A stretch of 64,000 nt of DNA from Apoderus coryli (GCA_911728435.2 OU452212.1:8004563-8068562), one strand, 5' to 3'. Counted from the stretch's first letter, positions 12,096 through 23,400 are shown. Notes: a model not told the origin generated them from the letters alone. A program made the numbers and translations.

Positions 12096-12139
12096 TTACA
12101 CTTGATAAAGCCACTGTGTGGACGAAACATGTCGTGTAA
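12096..12139 (+). ncRNA. hammerhead-like ribozyme motif, right arm
   Basis: The layout fits a hammerhead. Stem I strand TTACAC (12096-12101) pairs perfectly with GTGTAA (12134-12139). The core TTGATAA stands where CTGATGA is expected. Stem II is CCAC-TGT-GTGG, with two unpaired bases on each side. GAAAC follows, then the self-complementary ACATGT and the cleavage-site C at 12133. The departures from consensus at core positions 3 and 8 (C to T and G to A) keep a possible 3-8 pair. Hammerheads are known from Penelope-like terminal repeats, and a self-complementary stem III suggests a dimeric form. Activity is uncertain because of the mismatched base of stem II. Confidence 0.5.
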
Positions 12140-12365
12140 TTTTGAAATATAAATTTGTATATTATAAAAGTTTGGAAATATTTAAAACTAAAGTTGTTTT
12201 ATTTTACGCAAATATCTCAATGATTTTTAATTATAAATTAATTTCGCATGTATAGCCACATTATTTTATATACTCCGCCACTGTTCTCCAGTCAGTAATT
12301 CGTCTCTGGACCTTTTATGAAGAATATAATCAAATGTACGTATTTTTTTTTGAACATACCTCATA

Positions 12366-13016
12366 TTTATATATACAGGGTGTTTCTAAATTCAACCGAC
12401 AACGCTCTTTCAAATTTAAAATCGAAAATTCGCCATAATTCAAAAACGCCTTTAAATATTTTTTTCAAATTTAGTGACCGATATGTTCTTTAAAAGAGTC
12501 ATATGTTGATATAAACAATCTTTTTAAAAAATTAACAAGTGGCATGCTATAGGGGTTAGTGACACTTTTTATCCTCCTATTTTTTACGCCACTGGAATAA
12601 ATATATATTTTTATTTATTTTTTAATTCCCTGTTTACTTTTGCTTAAAAAAAGTATTAACCTTTTATGGGACTAAAGTGAACGGAAAAGTCTGCAAGTAC
12701 AGTTGAAAGTAGAAACTTTACTTGCAAACTTTTGTTTCGAGGCAAATTCCTGCAAAACTGTTCACTTTAGGTCCATATAAAGTTATTAGTTTTTTAAGAA
12801 GAAATGAACAGGGAATTTAAAAAAAAATTAAAAATATATTTGGTCCAGTGGCGTAAAAAATAAGGGGATAAAAGGTGTCACTAACCCCTATAGCATGCCA
12901 CTGGTTCATTTTTCTAAAATATTCTTTATGTCAAAATATGACATTTTTAAAGAACATAGCGGTCACTAAATTTGAAAAAAATATTTAAAGTCGTTTTTGA
13001 ATTATAGCAAATTTTA
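12366..13016. mobile_element. long-inverted-repeat MITE or foldback element
   Basis: A left arm of about 260 bp (12429-12690) and a right arm (12766-13014) are imperfect inverted copies. Shared blocks include GTGGCATGCTATAGGGGTTA, TTTTTTACGCCACTGG, AATTCCCTGTT and CTAAAGTGAAC. The left end starts with TACAGGGTGTTTC, a common start of insect repeats; the right arm stops short of that end and is truncated. There is no coding sequence. Confidence 0.75.
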
Positions 13017-14334
13017 TTTGGCACTTCTGTAAAAGCATTAGTAAATTTAGCAAAATAAGATCTAATTCAATTCTAAATAAAAACAAATACATTTAATTTA
13101 AAAGAAAATTTTTGAGATATTTTTAACATATTTTTAATGAAATATTAAACACCATTAATTTGGCAGCTAAGGCTATTTACGAAAATTGATTGTATAATAA
13201 TAGATTTAAAATATTAATGCATAATAATTATATTTGATCTAATTTATTATGATTTTATATTTTCAAATATTTTGAAAATATGTTAAATCAATTTATTATA
13301 TATATAAAACAAAAACAACAATAAAAATTGATCATGTTTATTTGTAAATATGTATTTATAAAGTAATATTAAATATTTAATATTAGAGATAATACAAATT
13401 CGATGCAAAAATGTTTTAAATTGTAAATAGAATTCCAGTATACTATATTATAACTATATTTAATATATAAAAATATATACCCCCGTTTTTCATATTCAAA
13501 TATTTATTTTAATTTTGTACCAAGCGAACAGAGGATTATGTGATTTTTAAACTAACATTTTACTTTTAGTTAGTAATCTTAATAGTTTCGCATAATAGTT
13601 TAATTTCCCTGTGTTGATAACTACCAAATTTTGAATTCATTTAAGTATCATTCCATTTTTAAATTGTTTACATAATTATCTATTTATTTCGAAATAAGTC
13701 TTTAATTTTATACTAGTCATCTTTACTTATATACCTTTGTTTTAAATAATTTAAGGTTCATTTAGTTTATAAAACAAAACATAATTATAATCATAAATAA
13801 ATAAAAAACACTTTTCCTTCATTTTCAAATTTAAATTCATATAATATGCATAATTATGATTTTGTTCCGATATGTAGACGCTCCAAAATATTCCTTCTCT
13901 CAATGTATCAGTCTGTTATGAACTAAAACTTTAATAACAAAAATTGTATTTTATATTGTAAATAAAATTAATTAAGAAATAATAACGTTTTGTATATATT
14001 CAGTAATTTTATCTCCTTATTTACAAAATAAAGAAAATTTCACTATCATATACTGTGTTTTCATTTATATTTAATTCTATGTCGAACATAATATACTAAC
14101 TAAATTAGTTATGGGGAAAGCATTATTTGATTTCCTGTATTATTTTGATCTGACCCTGTATGCAAAATCTAGACAATCAACTGACCTGCCATCTACACAA
14201 TAGAGCACAAAGTATTCGTATATTTCGTAAAGAGTCCTGTATCCATTTCGTGTATCGTTTATGTTATACATTTATAGATGTCGCCACCACAAAATTGTTA
14301 GTGACCTTTTTCTTCTTTCTACAGAAACCGCTAA
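13017..14334. other. very A+T-rich stretch, no gene
   Basis: Long A/T runs and degenerate ATATAT repeats. No open frame resembles a protein family. Confidence 0.6.
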
Positions 14335-14342
14335 ATCGCAAC

Positions 14343-15251
14343 TAGGGATGACAACGATATATTAAAAATATCGATATATTTTAATCGATATATTTCTTCG
14401 ATATATCGAAACAAATATCGATATATACAACACGATATATCGGTACATTATCAAAATAAATGTATCTGCTACAGCTGCTTTCTTTCGCTAGTTTTCTTGA
14501 TCCGGATTTATTAATCAGGATTTCTGAACGCTCGCTAAGTTTACCTAAAAGAGGCAAGGGGCTCACGTATCCGGATCGAGATGGGCGCTAAAGTGGGGAT
14601 GAATCAGAAAATGCGTTTTTAGCGAAAGAACATGATCAGTGCATCCAAACGCGTTTGGATCCTGAAATCAGTAGCGAAAGAAAGCAACTTACATACACAG
14701 GTTTAAAACTAAAGATCCTTGTTGTGTTGCCGTAGCAGTCGACGCAGCCCGACGATTAATAATGAATAGCTAGATACTATGAAAAATGGCTATAAAATAT
14801 TTTTGTGTGGTGGCAACCTCAGTGCCAAATGAACGGCTATTTTCCAAAGCAGGTTTAACTACAACAAAAAATCGAATTCCTCTAACTGGAAATAGATTAT
14901 CAAAATTATTATTTTTAAGTTCTGTTCCAGAAAATTTTGAATTAATATGACCTAACCTAATGTAATTATTTCTAAAAAATATTCTTACGTTTGTTTGGAA
15001 CGCATATGTATTTTCAGGCAAATAAATTTTAATGAATACTATTTAGTTCCATTACTGGAATCTTTAAAATTTGTAGTTTATTTACAACTACTACCAATCC
15101 ACTCTAAAATAAAAATACAGCAAATATATCGATATATATAAAATATCGATATTTTTCATTTGATATATCGAATATACCGATATATAGTTTCGATATATCT
15201 TTTGATTCAATATAATATTGATTGATATATTTATTTATTTTGTTATCCCTA
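14343..15251. mobile_element. hAT transposon, internally deleted, with 8-bp target duplication
   Basis: 909 bp. The ends are TAGGGATGACAA on the left and, read from the right, TAGGGATAACAA. They are flanked by perfect 8-bp duplications ATCGCAAC at 14335-14342 and 15252-15259; 8 bp is the hallmark of hAT elements. Subterminal regions on both sides are full of ATCGATATAT motifs, likely transposase-binding repeats. Only a C-terminal transposase fragment remains inside. The insertion sits about 200 bp upstream of the Fis1 start, so it could affect that promoter. Confidence 0.88.
14789..14950 (+). pseudogene. hAT transposase C-terminal dimerisation fragment
   Basis: 54 codons ending at TGA 14948-14950. 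The segment VATSVPNERLFSKAGLTTTK followed by NRLSKLLFLSS is the conserved hAT C-terminal dimerisation motif (typically ATS.PSERLFS.AG). The rest of the transposase is missing or scrambled, so this copy is non-autonomous. Confidence 0.85.
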
Positions 15252-15459
15252 ATCGCAACGCATAAAGCAGCCGGTATAATAAATTTCTGTACCAGAAACC
15301 GTTGAATTTGGTATTGTAGATCAATGATGGCAGCACAATAGACTTTCTGAATGTCAAAAACATTTGTTAGAGAATTGATTTGTTTACAATAATTATTATT
15401 TTGTATGCATTTGCAGTGACAAGTAAATTTTCCGCAAATTTAAGAAAATACGTGTTAAA

Positions 15460-16561
15460 ATGGCAGATGTCCTGTCGGAAACTGTTCTTCCAGAAGATTT
15501 AAAGGTAATTTTAGCTTAATAACCCTAACCGGAACACCTCTAGACAATATAAATTATTATACTTTGTTATAACCTTAAGAAGTATTAAGTAAAATATTAT
15601 TTTGGTAGCCTTTGTATCATCATAATAATGAGTCACGCACTATTAATCTCTTATTTTTTATTTTCTTCTAGAAATTCGAACAAATTTACCACCAACAACT
15701 ATACAATAACGATGTAACACCTAAAGCACAATTTGAATATGCCTGGTGTTTAGTTCGAAGCAAATATTCAGCTGATATACAAAAAGGAATCGTGCTATTA
15801 GAGGAATTATACAAGAAAAATGAAGAGGGTCATAGGGATTATTTATATTATTTGGCAATTGGTAACGCAAGATTGAAAGAATATAGTAAAGCTTTGAATT
15901 ACGTCAGGCTGTTTTTATCAATAGAACCAGGTAATAAATTACTGTTGCACCATATAATTGATAATTTCATCAAATTATTGGATCACAACATTGGATGATA
16001 TTCTAAATTACTTACCAAATAAATTAAATTACTGGCAACATAATAGGTATAATCACGACAAACTCAATAAGTTTTATCGATGTAAGTACGTATAAAGTAT
16101 AAATTTTGACGTAAATAAAGGTTTTATATATAGACTGTCTCAAAATAACGTGAACATAAAGCAAGTGTGGGATCTTATTTGGTAATATTGTTATAGTTTC
16201 ACATTAAAAGCATTAATTTTACAAACTCATTGGCGTTATATGGGGTTTAAAGAACCTTCTAGAGTAGTTGCATTCATTTATTAGTTGTGGGATGTCCACG
16301 TTATACTGGGACACTTAATGCTAATCTATTTCACAAGGTACTTACAAAATTGAATTGATATCCCATGGAATATCCCAAGACGTCTAAATATCTGTATCTT
16401 ATTTTTTAGGGAACCAGCAAGTGGTTAGTTTGGAACAAACCATTAAAAAACGAATGGAAAAAGAAGGTCTTGTCGGAATGGCAGTGGCAGGTGGTGCAGT
16501 TTTAGTGATAGGAGCAATTGTAGGCGTGGGTATGGCATTAGTTGGGAAAAGAAAACACTGA
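15460..16561 (+). CDS. Fis1: mitochondrial fission 1 protein
   Basis: Tail-anchored adaptor of the outer mitochondrial and peroxisomal membranes, involved in organelle fission. There are three coding exons: 15460-15504, 15672-15930 and 16410-16561. The first intron is phase 0 and the second phase 1, with GT/AG borders. The 151-aa product matches the usual length. The TPR-like domain is clear (FEYAWCLVRSKYSADIQKGI, VLLEELYKKN, YYLAIGNARLKEYSKALNYV). It is followed by KRMEKEGLVGMAVAGG, a C-terminal membrane helix (about 127-147) and the basic end GKRKH. The start ATG is in a good context (AAAATGG). Poly(A) signals lie at 16760 and 16775. The frame runs on past the exon 2 donor to 15998, which is only intron. 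Confidence 0.95.
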
Positions 16562-16759
16562 ATTTCACCACAGCAGCGTAATTTAATTATTGTCAAAATC
16601 ACTAGAAAATAATATAGTTTATTTATTTATACCGCATTTTTCTTTGTTATTGCACGAAAGCTAGTCTATTTGGAGATATCAACCTGTAACAATATTAGTG
16701 TATAGTTCTTTTAGTATTATCAGAAGTATATCAGTGATTTATTTTTTGATATTGTAAAT

Positions 16760-16780
16760 AATAAATTCAGTACAAATAAA
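16760..16780 (+). terminator. poly(A) signals of Fis1
   Basis: Two AATAAA hexamers, at 16760-16765 and 16775-16780, about 200 bases after the Fis1 stop. Confidence 0.6.
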
Positions 16781-16859
16781 TTTGTTTTAATGAATTAGTA
16801 GTAGATTTATTGTTAAACAATCGCACTGTAACTCGTACCTTATAAAGCAGTCTGAATAA

Positions 16860-17069
16860 CTAAAACACTTTCATTGGAAAAGCTGCTGCAAGCTTTAGAG
16901 TGTGAGGACATTCTAAAGCAACAGTTTTAGTTTTTACTTCTACCATTGTGTTACATAAAGAGCATGTATATTTCTTATCAATGTATAAAGAACTGAACTT
17001 ACTAGGTCTTGCTACATTTGAGCTTAAAGACGCTGATTCCTTATATGATAATCGTTTTCTCTCTACACC
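16860..17069 (-). CDS. possible terminal exon with a Cys/His motif
   Basis: On the minus strand a frame is open for 69 codons, to TAG at 16860-16862. It includes RKRLSYKESASLSSNVARPS and then YTCSLCNTMVEVKTKTVALE-CPH, a CxxC...C.H arrangement that could bind zinc. There is no start codon and only a weak acceptor upstream, so if real it is a last exon. It is convergent with Fis1 and lies on the same strand as the THAP gene. I do not recognise the family. It may also be chance or a decayed fragment. Confidence 0.25.
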   Translation of the reverse strand, partial: GVERKRLSYKESASLSSNVARPSKFSSLYIDKKYTCSLCNTMVEVKTKTVALECPHTLKLAAAFPMKVF

Positions 17070-17499
17070 TCACAGCTTCACATTTCAGCTCAACTGCTCA
17101 CTTGGCATCCACCATTCTTACTCAAAGGCACTCACCTTAAATTTTTGTTTTTAAAGGAACGTCAAACCCTTAAAGCATTTTGAGGTTAAATTCTTCGCTT
17201 AACTGTAAATTAATTTTGAAAAAATGGAGCTTGCGAATTAATAGGAACGGTCCTTTTAAGTAAATTCTCAGTTAATTTTACTTACTTTACTACGCGTTAC
17301 AAATAAATTTCTCACAATAAATCAATATTGCCCTGTTCATTGTCTTTATAATAATCAACTTTATGCTCATAAAGAAGGAAGACAATGTCCTGTTCTTTAA
17401 ATACAATACGCTTCATCGCTAAATATCAGTAATTTTTACTCACCTGTCTGTCAAAAACGTTCGTTTACAAATTTGAATAATTGAGCGCTGAGCGATTAC

Positions 17500-17640
17500 C
17501 ACAGAAATCTTATATTATATATATATATATATATACTCTAGATTGATAATCCCATAGTACAAAAATGTAACCAAAAGTGTAGAGCTGTCCATAATGCGCA
17601 TGATCACCAGTATCTTATTTTTCAACAGGACCGGCTTTGA
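17500..17640 (+). repeat. left inverted repeat flanking the THAP locus
   Basis: Begins AGAAATCTTATATTATATAT and contains (TA)n, then ACTCTAGA, then a region with GTAACC...AAAAGTGTA, GCGCATGATC and GTATCTTATTTTT. The reverse complement of 18985-19128 carries the same blocks in the same order, at roughly 70% identity by eye. Flanks outside the AGAAATC end are unrelated, so the repeat has a defined edge. Confidence 0.55.
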
Positions 17641-17877
17641 TTAATTGTAATATTACTGTTATGTTATAGGTATATTTAAAATTAAATTTTACTATTTGGT
17701 AACATTCAAATAAAAAAATGGAATAAAGGAATTTAAGAAATAAAAAATTACATTGAATATCTAAATACTTTATTGTCTAATAGGTACAACCCAATAATAA
17801 TAAATCTAAGCAGAAACGAGAAATAAGTAAAAATTCTAATACTGGAAAATATCTTAAGGACATGAGCATTCTAATTA

Positions 17878-17888
17878 TTTATTTTATT
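17878..17888 (-). terminator. poly(A) signals of the THAP gene
   Basis: Overlapping AATAAA hexamers on the minus strand, 43-53 bases downstream of the TAA stop. Confidence 0.5.
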
Positions 17889-17930
17889 ATTATATAATAT
17901 TTGTTTGTTTATAGAACCACCTTAGGCGTC

Positions 17931-18588
17931 TTACCTCTCTACAGCCTTCAAAGAAGGGGTGCAAGAAACAGTGACTTCACAAATATTTTCCGTGTCCATG
18001 TAAACCACTTCCATATCATCCGTACTACTCGCAATAGTATTTTGTGACAAAACATGGTTGGTAGAACTTGTATTCTCAGCAATTTCATGGAGGATTCTAT
18101 AATTAAGTATATTCCAGTTTAACAACAGTATTCAAACGAACTTTGTATATCTACACAACGTAGGAAATATATTCTTGACATACATTTCATGCATTTTTGA
18201 CAGACTGCTTTTAAGTAACCAGCGTCTTGATATCAAACGATTAAGAATTTAACTTCCACTCTCATTTACGTAATCTCTTTTTTCAACAAAAGTTTGGGAA
18301 CTGCATCGGGTACGAGGGTGATCCTCTTGCCGTCTTCTCTACAAATGATATCTTCTGCAGCGAAATGCTTACTGCATATGACATTCCCATCACATAAATT
18401 TTCTGTACGAGGATCCCAATGCCCGCATCCAAACATCATGTCTTATTTTTGTCAAGCTAAAAATGAGTATCATGTCAATGGTATCATATTGACTCAAACT
18501 GTTAGAAACCCGAAACAATAACTTACTGAAAATATTTAATACCAGGAATGAGACCTTCATTTATACACCACAACACTATACACCTCAT
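17931..18588 (-). CDS. small THAP zinc-finger protein, apparent frameshift
   Basis: Sequence-specific DNA-binding THAP domain. Exon 1 is 18527-18588 (start MRCIVLWCINEG), exon 2 is 18270-18456 and exon 3 is 17931-18096, all with GT/AG borders. Exon 1 joins exon 2 as KYFHLTKIRHDVWMRALG. Further on, exon 2 reads ENLCDGNVICSKHF, then LVPDAVPKLLLKKE, and it joins exon 3 in frame (EITILHEIAENTSS). All the THAP landmarks are present: C-x4-C, the W, the C-x2-H and the AVP box. However, the frame must shift by one base near 18415, between RALG and ENLC. That is either an inactivating mutation or a sequence error. The tail is short and acidic, with no transposase. An AATAAA lies 48 bases downstream of the stop. 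Confidence 0.65.
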
Positions 18589-18984
18589 TGTTTGTTAAAT
18601 ATACGAACTAAAACCAAAATAACAAATATTAAAAACAATTTTAATCACAAATAGGTATATCTATCAACAATTAAAATATACCACAAATAAAACCATAACT
18701 CAATTATAAAACCTATCTGAATTGTTGTGAAGCCGACTCTGACAGATATTCCAACTACGAGAAACGTCAATTGCGAAAACAGACGCTGTTGCGAAATCTC
18801 CTAAATTTAAGCAGATTTGGAAAAAAATGTTTCGTTCATATTGCTGAAAACTAAACAGTATGCAATTTTACGGATAACATTTAATTATTTGATTTTGTCA
18901 AGCAGTTTCGTATGACGCAACATATGGATTTATTTATAAAACAGATATGTCGCATAAATTCTGTAAGGCGAACGACAAAATAGT

Positions 18985-19128
18985 TTTAAATATGGCAGCT
19001 CTGTACTAAAAATAAGATACTGAGGAGCATGCGTAGATCGTGAAAACTCTCCATACCCGTTACACTTTTTGGTATTCGGCTGGATTTAATTAGCATTCTA
19101 GAGTACATATATAATATAAGATTTCTAT
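18985..19128 (-). repeat. right inverted repeat flanking the THAP locus
   Basis: Reverse-complement partner of 17500-17640. It starts AGAAATCTTATATTATATAT and continues through ACTCTAGAATG, AAAAAGTGTAACGGG, GCATGCTC and CAGTATCTTATTTTT. The pair encloses about 1.3 kb that contains the whole THAP gene. Confidence 0.55.
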
Positions 19129-20129
19129 GGATAAAACTGGTTAGACAGTTATAAAATGTAATCTCGGCTTCCGATGCCTGACCAAATAGTAAATAGGTGT
19201 TCCTGAAGAGTAACTTGGATTTTTTTACGACGACGGTACTTAGATATTTGAGTTATTTGGTTCAAGAAAATTGCATTGTAAATTAAAATGAATTTGTTAA
19301 TGAACTACAAATACTTACCAACGATTTCTATAAATTATTTAATAAATCAAAAACAATTTTATTACACAAATATTATTTATTCTTATTATTTTTACAACAA
19401 AATTTAGTATATCTAATACCTATTCTAATCATAGTTTATCATGTTTTCAAAAAAGAAATGAATAATTTCTCTTTTTTAATTAATTCCTCATTTTGAGAAC
19501 ATAATTGAGTATATCACAGCCTTTTTATTCATTTTTAGCACAAAAATATGTGTAGATCATTTTATGTGTTCTACAAATTTGTTTCTTGTGTACTAAAATC
19601 TTACAAACCTTATTTATAAAAAATGTTTTTACAACAATTTACATAGATTTTACAATAATCATTATTTCCTATGTAAAACAAATCACAAAGAATTAAACTA
19701 ATCAAAACTTTATCAATTCCAAAACTAATTATTATTATAAATTATTCACCAACTTCAAAACAAAGTAAAGAGTAAAGTTGTATTTAATGATTGTAAGAAA
19801 CAAATAATAAAAATATTTTTAACATAAATTAATCAGTCTGCCTTTTTATAGAGGCTTACAAACAGCAAATTAATTACAATCACAAAACAAATGTGGCATT
19901 AAACTTGTATTATAATAACTGCAGAACAAAATTCCAAACTATTTTGGTTTAATTAAAATGTATAAACAATTTACAGATCATATATGTCAAATACGTCATA
20001 TTTAGTACAAAAAATTATTCGAATTGAGAAACATAGGCTCTCATAAAACTGAGAGATAAGTATAACATTAAAAAATGACAAATAACAACAAATAAATTAT
20101 CGAATTTCTTCGCCATCTTGGTTTGATAG
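19129..20129 (-). other. probable 3' UTR and flank of the Ras-like gene
   Basis: A+T-rich sequence downstream of the Ras-like stop. A minus-strand AATAAA at 19524-19529 would give a 3' UTR of about 600 bases. No other coding region was seen. Confidence 0.4.
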
Positions 20130-20447
20130 TCAAAGTGACGCAGTGGCAGTGAAGTTTTGTCTACGTCTAAGGACTCGTGCTTTATAGAGATCGGATTTGT
20201 GACAAACTACTACAGTCCCTCCTGTTTGTCGAATCTCCGGGACTTTTCCATTAACATTACCTATAAGGGTCCCAATCATTTTCGATACGGAGAATTTTCG
20301 GGTTTTTTGAGTGGATTGCAAATTGCGACATTCATTCAATACCATGTCGAAGGCGGTGTAAATTGCTGCAGAATTTTCAGCCACTGATACTTCGTAGAAT
20401 TGACAGTTGTGTTTGATTGCTATGGTGCGGCCGTTTACTACCTCGAC
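20130..20447 (-). CDS. Ras-like GTPase, coding exon 4 (last)
   Basis: Acceptor TTTGTTTCAG precedes GTCGAGGTAG at 20447. It encodes residues 131-235: the CQFYEVSVAEN G5 region and the basic C-terminal tail, with TGA at 20130-20132. Confidence 0.88.
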   Translation of the reverse strand, partial: VEVVNGRTIAIKHNCQFYEVSVAENSAAIYTAFDMVLNECRNLQSTQKTRKFSVSKMIGTLIGNVNGKVPEIRQTGGTVVVCHKSDLYKARVLRRRQNFTATASL

Positions 20448-23400
20448 CTGAAACAAAAAGAGTGGGATAGTTAGTAATAGGTAGTTACTTTGGATATTTA
20501 ATAGACCTGATGCGAAAGTAAGCTTCCACTGTTTTGTATTAATAAATAAACAAATAAATTAGATTTTAAATCTTTAAAAAATCTATTGGTGCGGACAATC
20601 TTTTATGAATCACTAAAACAGTGATTTAAACTCGATTTGACAGACTTATGTTGCCCACACCAATGTATTTACAAATTTGGATTGTGTTATAAAAAAGATT
20701 GTCCGCACCAATCAGAATCAGAAGTTATTTATAAACATTTTTGAGTAAACGACAACGTCTCTGTAACTGATGTTTATTTAAATTTGAAAATGGACAACCC
20801 TGTATCTCGTAGCGTAAGCATAAGTAATTTTGGCCAATACCTCGAGTGTCAATTTTCTTTTTTCTACAAGTTTTTGTTAATAGGTATTTTGGCATTCAGA
20901 TGCGTTTTTAAAATAGCAATAATAATTGGCCGTAGTATACATTTAAAAACTTTTTTTTTGTCAGCAAACAAACATAATATATTGTTACATATCAATCATT
21001 GCAGTATGCAAAAATAAATTATTTGTATGTATTTAATCTATTTTTTGTTGTAAAAAACAAATACGTACTAGTTCAAACCTCTAAAGACCTCGATTATTTC
21101 CCTCTCACCCTCCTAGTCCTATAATTGTCGCTAAAAGCAGTACCTGATTAATTTTAAAATCCAAAAATAAAAGAAAACAATGTCAAGTAAAGAAATCCCG
21201 TGATAAGTTTCACTTATGAAATCCATTTCCCTGCTTTCGCAAAAGTGTAAATTTCTTGAATTACCGCAGCCCATAACCTGCATCATAGTTCTTGTAATAA
21301 CACACCAACAAATTAGTAACGATTTATCCTTGAAGACACATGAAGAGTATGTTCACCTCAACTACATTATCTTCTTGATTCTGCGATATTCCAACAGTAT
21401 CTGTCATTTTTGATGACGAATCTTGCTATCTTGCCATCTTAACCACTTGTATACACATTTCAAATATTCTAAAAGTGGCAAGGTTGGTATTTTGCATGGT
21501 ATGACAAGCGAACTGTCATGACAAATGTTATAATTCTATTTTGACGTTTTGCTGGCAGTTTTTTAGTTCAATAGACAAGATATGGAGGCAATTCTAATCT
21601 CAGCTAGATACATTTTAACTCGTGGACTTAGCTTGGATCTTCTTGATGTAATAAAAGGTGTTTTACTAACGCATATATGTTTTTGTGACCCTGCTGCTAT
21701 TTTTTGTATAAGGTGAATCTCTTTTGATCCCTAAAAACTTTTCAACGGATGCTAATCCAGTTTTGACGATCGTGTCACCAGATGGGATATCCATGTGCTG
21801 TCAAACGCTGAAACTGTCAAGTTGAAGTCATCAATAGTGATCTCAGAGAAGTAGATGGGTACAATTATGGTATAGTCTGACGAATTCATAATAAGAACGA
21901 AACGAATCCATTTGTTTCCACTTGATAAGACTGGAGTCCTGCTAATTTCAACAAAATTCCATCTGCTATGGCGCGAAATTATTTCTCACTCTCATATTTA
22001 AAACTGTCGTTTTAAGGTTCATTAATAATTAAACTCGGGGTCTTTGACTTTTGAGTGTTCTAAGTGGTAAAAAAAGTTGGCTTAATGGACCAGTGACAGT
22101 GTACATGCGATGGCATTTTTAAACATAGAACATCTTAATTTAGATAGAGCCAATTATTTGGCCTGTTCTCTAGTTAAAAAAAATTCTAAAATATTTTTAG
22201 AAAAATTGTTTTAAAATACCGATTACTAAATAACAAGAGTAAAACATTTTCTTTTGAATTTATCGTGCAAATTTTGCATTATTCGAAACAGGGCTTGAAA
22301 ACTAAAGACTTCTGTGCATTGAAGTACTGCGTAAATTTTACAAGCACATCAGGCTCTAAACAGGTTTCAAATTTAATGCTTTGGTTTGGTATAGCACGCT
22401 ATCTTTCGGGTCCTAAGAAACTATCCTTAATGACGAATTCCCAGCATGTGGTTCTAACCTAGGACCCCTGTTTTTAAGGATTTACGTTTGACATTTGGCG
22501 AATATTCTAAAATTTTGACCTTGGCAGCACTCCATCTTTTGCCGCTCTGAAACGAGTTTAATCATTGCCTTTTTTTTGGAAAGGGTCTGTCCCAAATGTC
22601 ACATGTTAAGCTGTCTCTACGCTCCTAAAATCATGGGCTTCATTCTCCCACTGTAGAAGTTCGTAAAGGTCGGTTAAAATCAGTTGTGGTTGGTTTATTT
22701 AGGTACTTCGTAATCATTACAAATAATGCATTATAATTTGTCCTTAAGTGTAGGTAGAATTCATTAATAAAACAGATAGGATGCTGTATAATATGTGACC
22801 TTGCAATCTATAAACATCCTGTGTGTGAATCTCATTAACTTGTCGATCAACAGAACTGGCAAATAGATGCGATTATTATTATGTGCGAAAAAATTAGGTA
22901 AATTCGGTAATTTATTAAAATTGTACTCCTTTACTTCTTGATGGTGGTTGGACAGCCGGTATATATCAGCAGTATAATAAAGAAGAAAGTTGTAACCCTC
23001 TTAAGGTATATTTAATCAGGAATCCTGTGAAAACTTTTTTTGTTTTCTAAAAGTTTTTAGATATTAATTTAAAGCTCGAAAAACTGGAAAGTCGATGAAC
23101 TTGCGATACTAAAAAGTTTTACCTCACGGCAAAATTCCATTATGATTTTTTGCGACTGTATACCTGTTTGTGTGGAATGATTTTTAGGATGTTCCATTTG
23201 TGTTGTACAGGGTGGTCCAAATTGGACACTTGATAGGAAACACCGATTTCTAGAGGAATTAGAAGAAAACTAACCTACATGTCACGAGCTCGATTTTCAG
23301 TAGTAATATCCCTAGGGTCTTGATAATACCGAGATAATTTTGTCATAGAGAATGCCGAAAGCGTGTTGCTTGGCCGCAGGCCGAGGGCTATTATCCTTGA

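Larger units (their letters stand above)
11281..12222. mobile_element. head-to-head inverted dimer of a Penelope-like 3' end
   Basis: Two arms of about 432 bp (11339-11771 and 11779-12210) are near-perfect reverse complements around a 7-base spacer; I found one single-base indel. Each arm encodes the same C-terminal peptide (HLLEHNHNFNDNFKIIHIEN, then SLEINKLKYSNKLLNSQTDL, then NNSPLLNLF and stop), which resembles the end of Penelope-like proteins after their GIY-YIG region. A 3' tail with a hammerhead-like motif follows. The 14-mer GCAAATATCTCAAT occurs in direct orientation at 11281-11294 and 12209-12222 and looks like a target-site duplication. A 45-base single-copy spacer on the left would be part of the insert. 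Both the inverted arrangement and a target duplication of this length fit Penelope-like elements. Confidence 0.7.
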
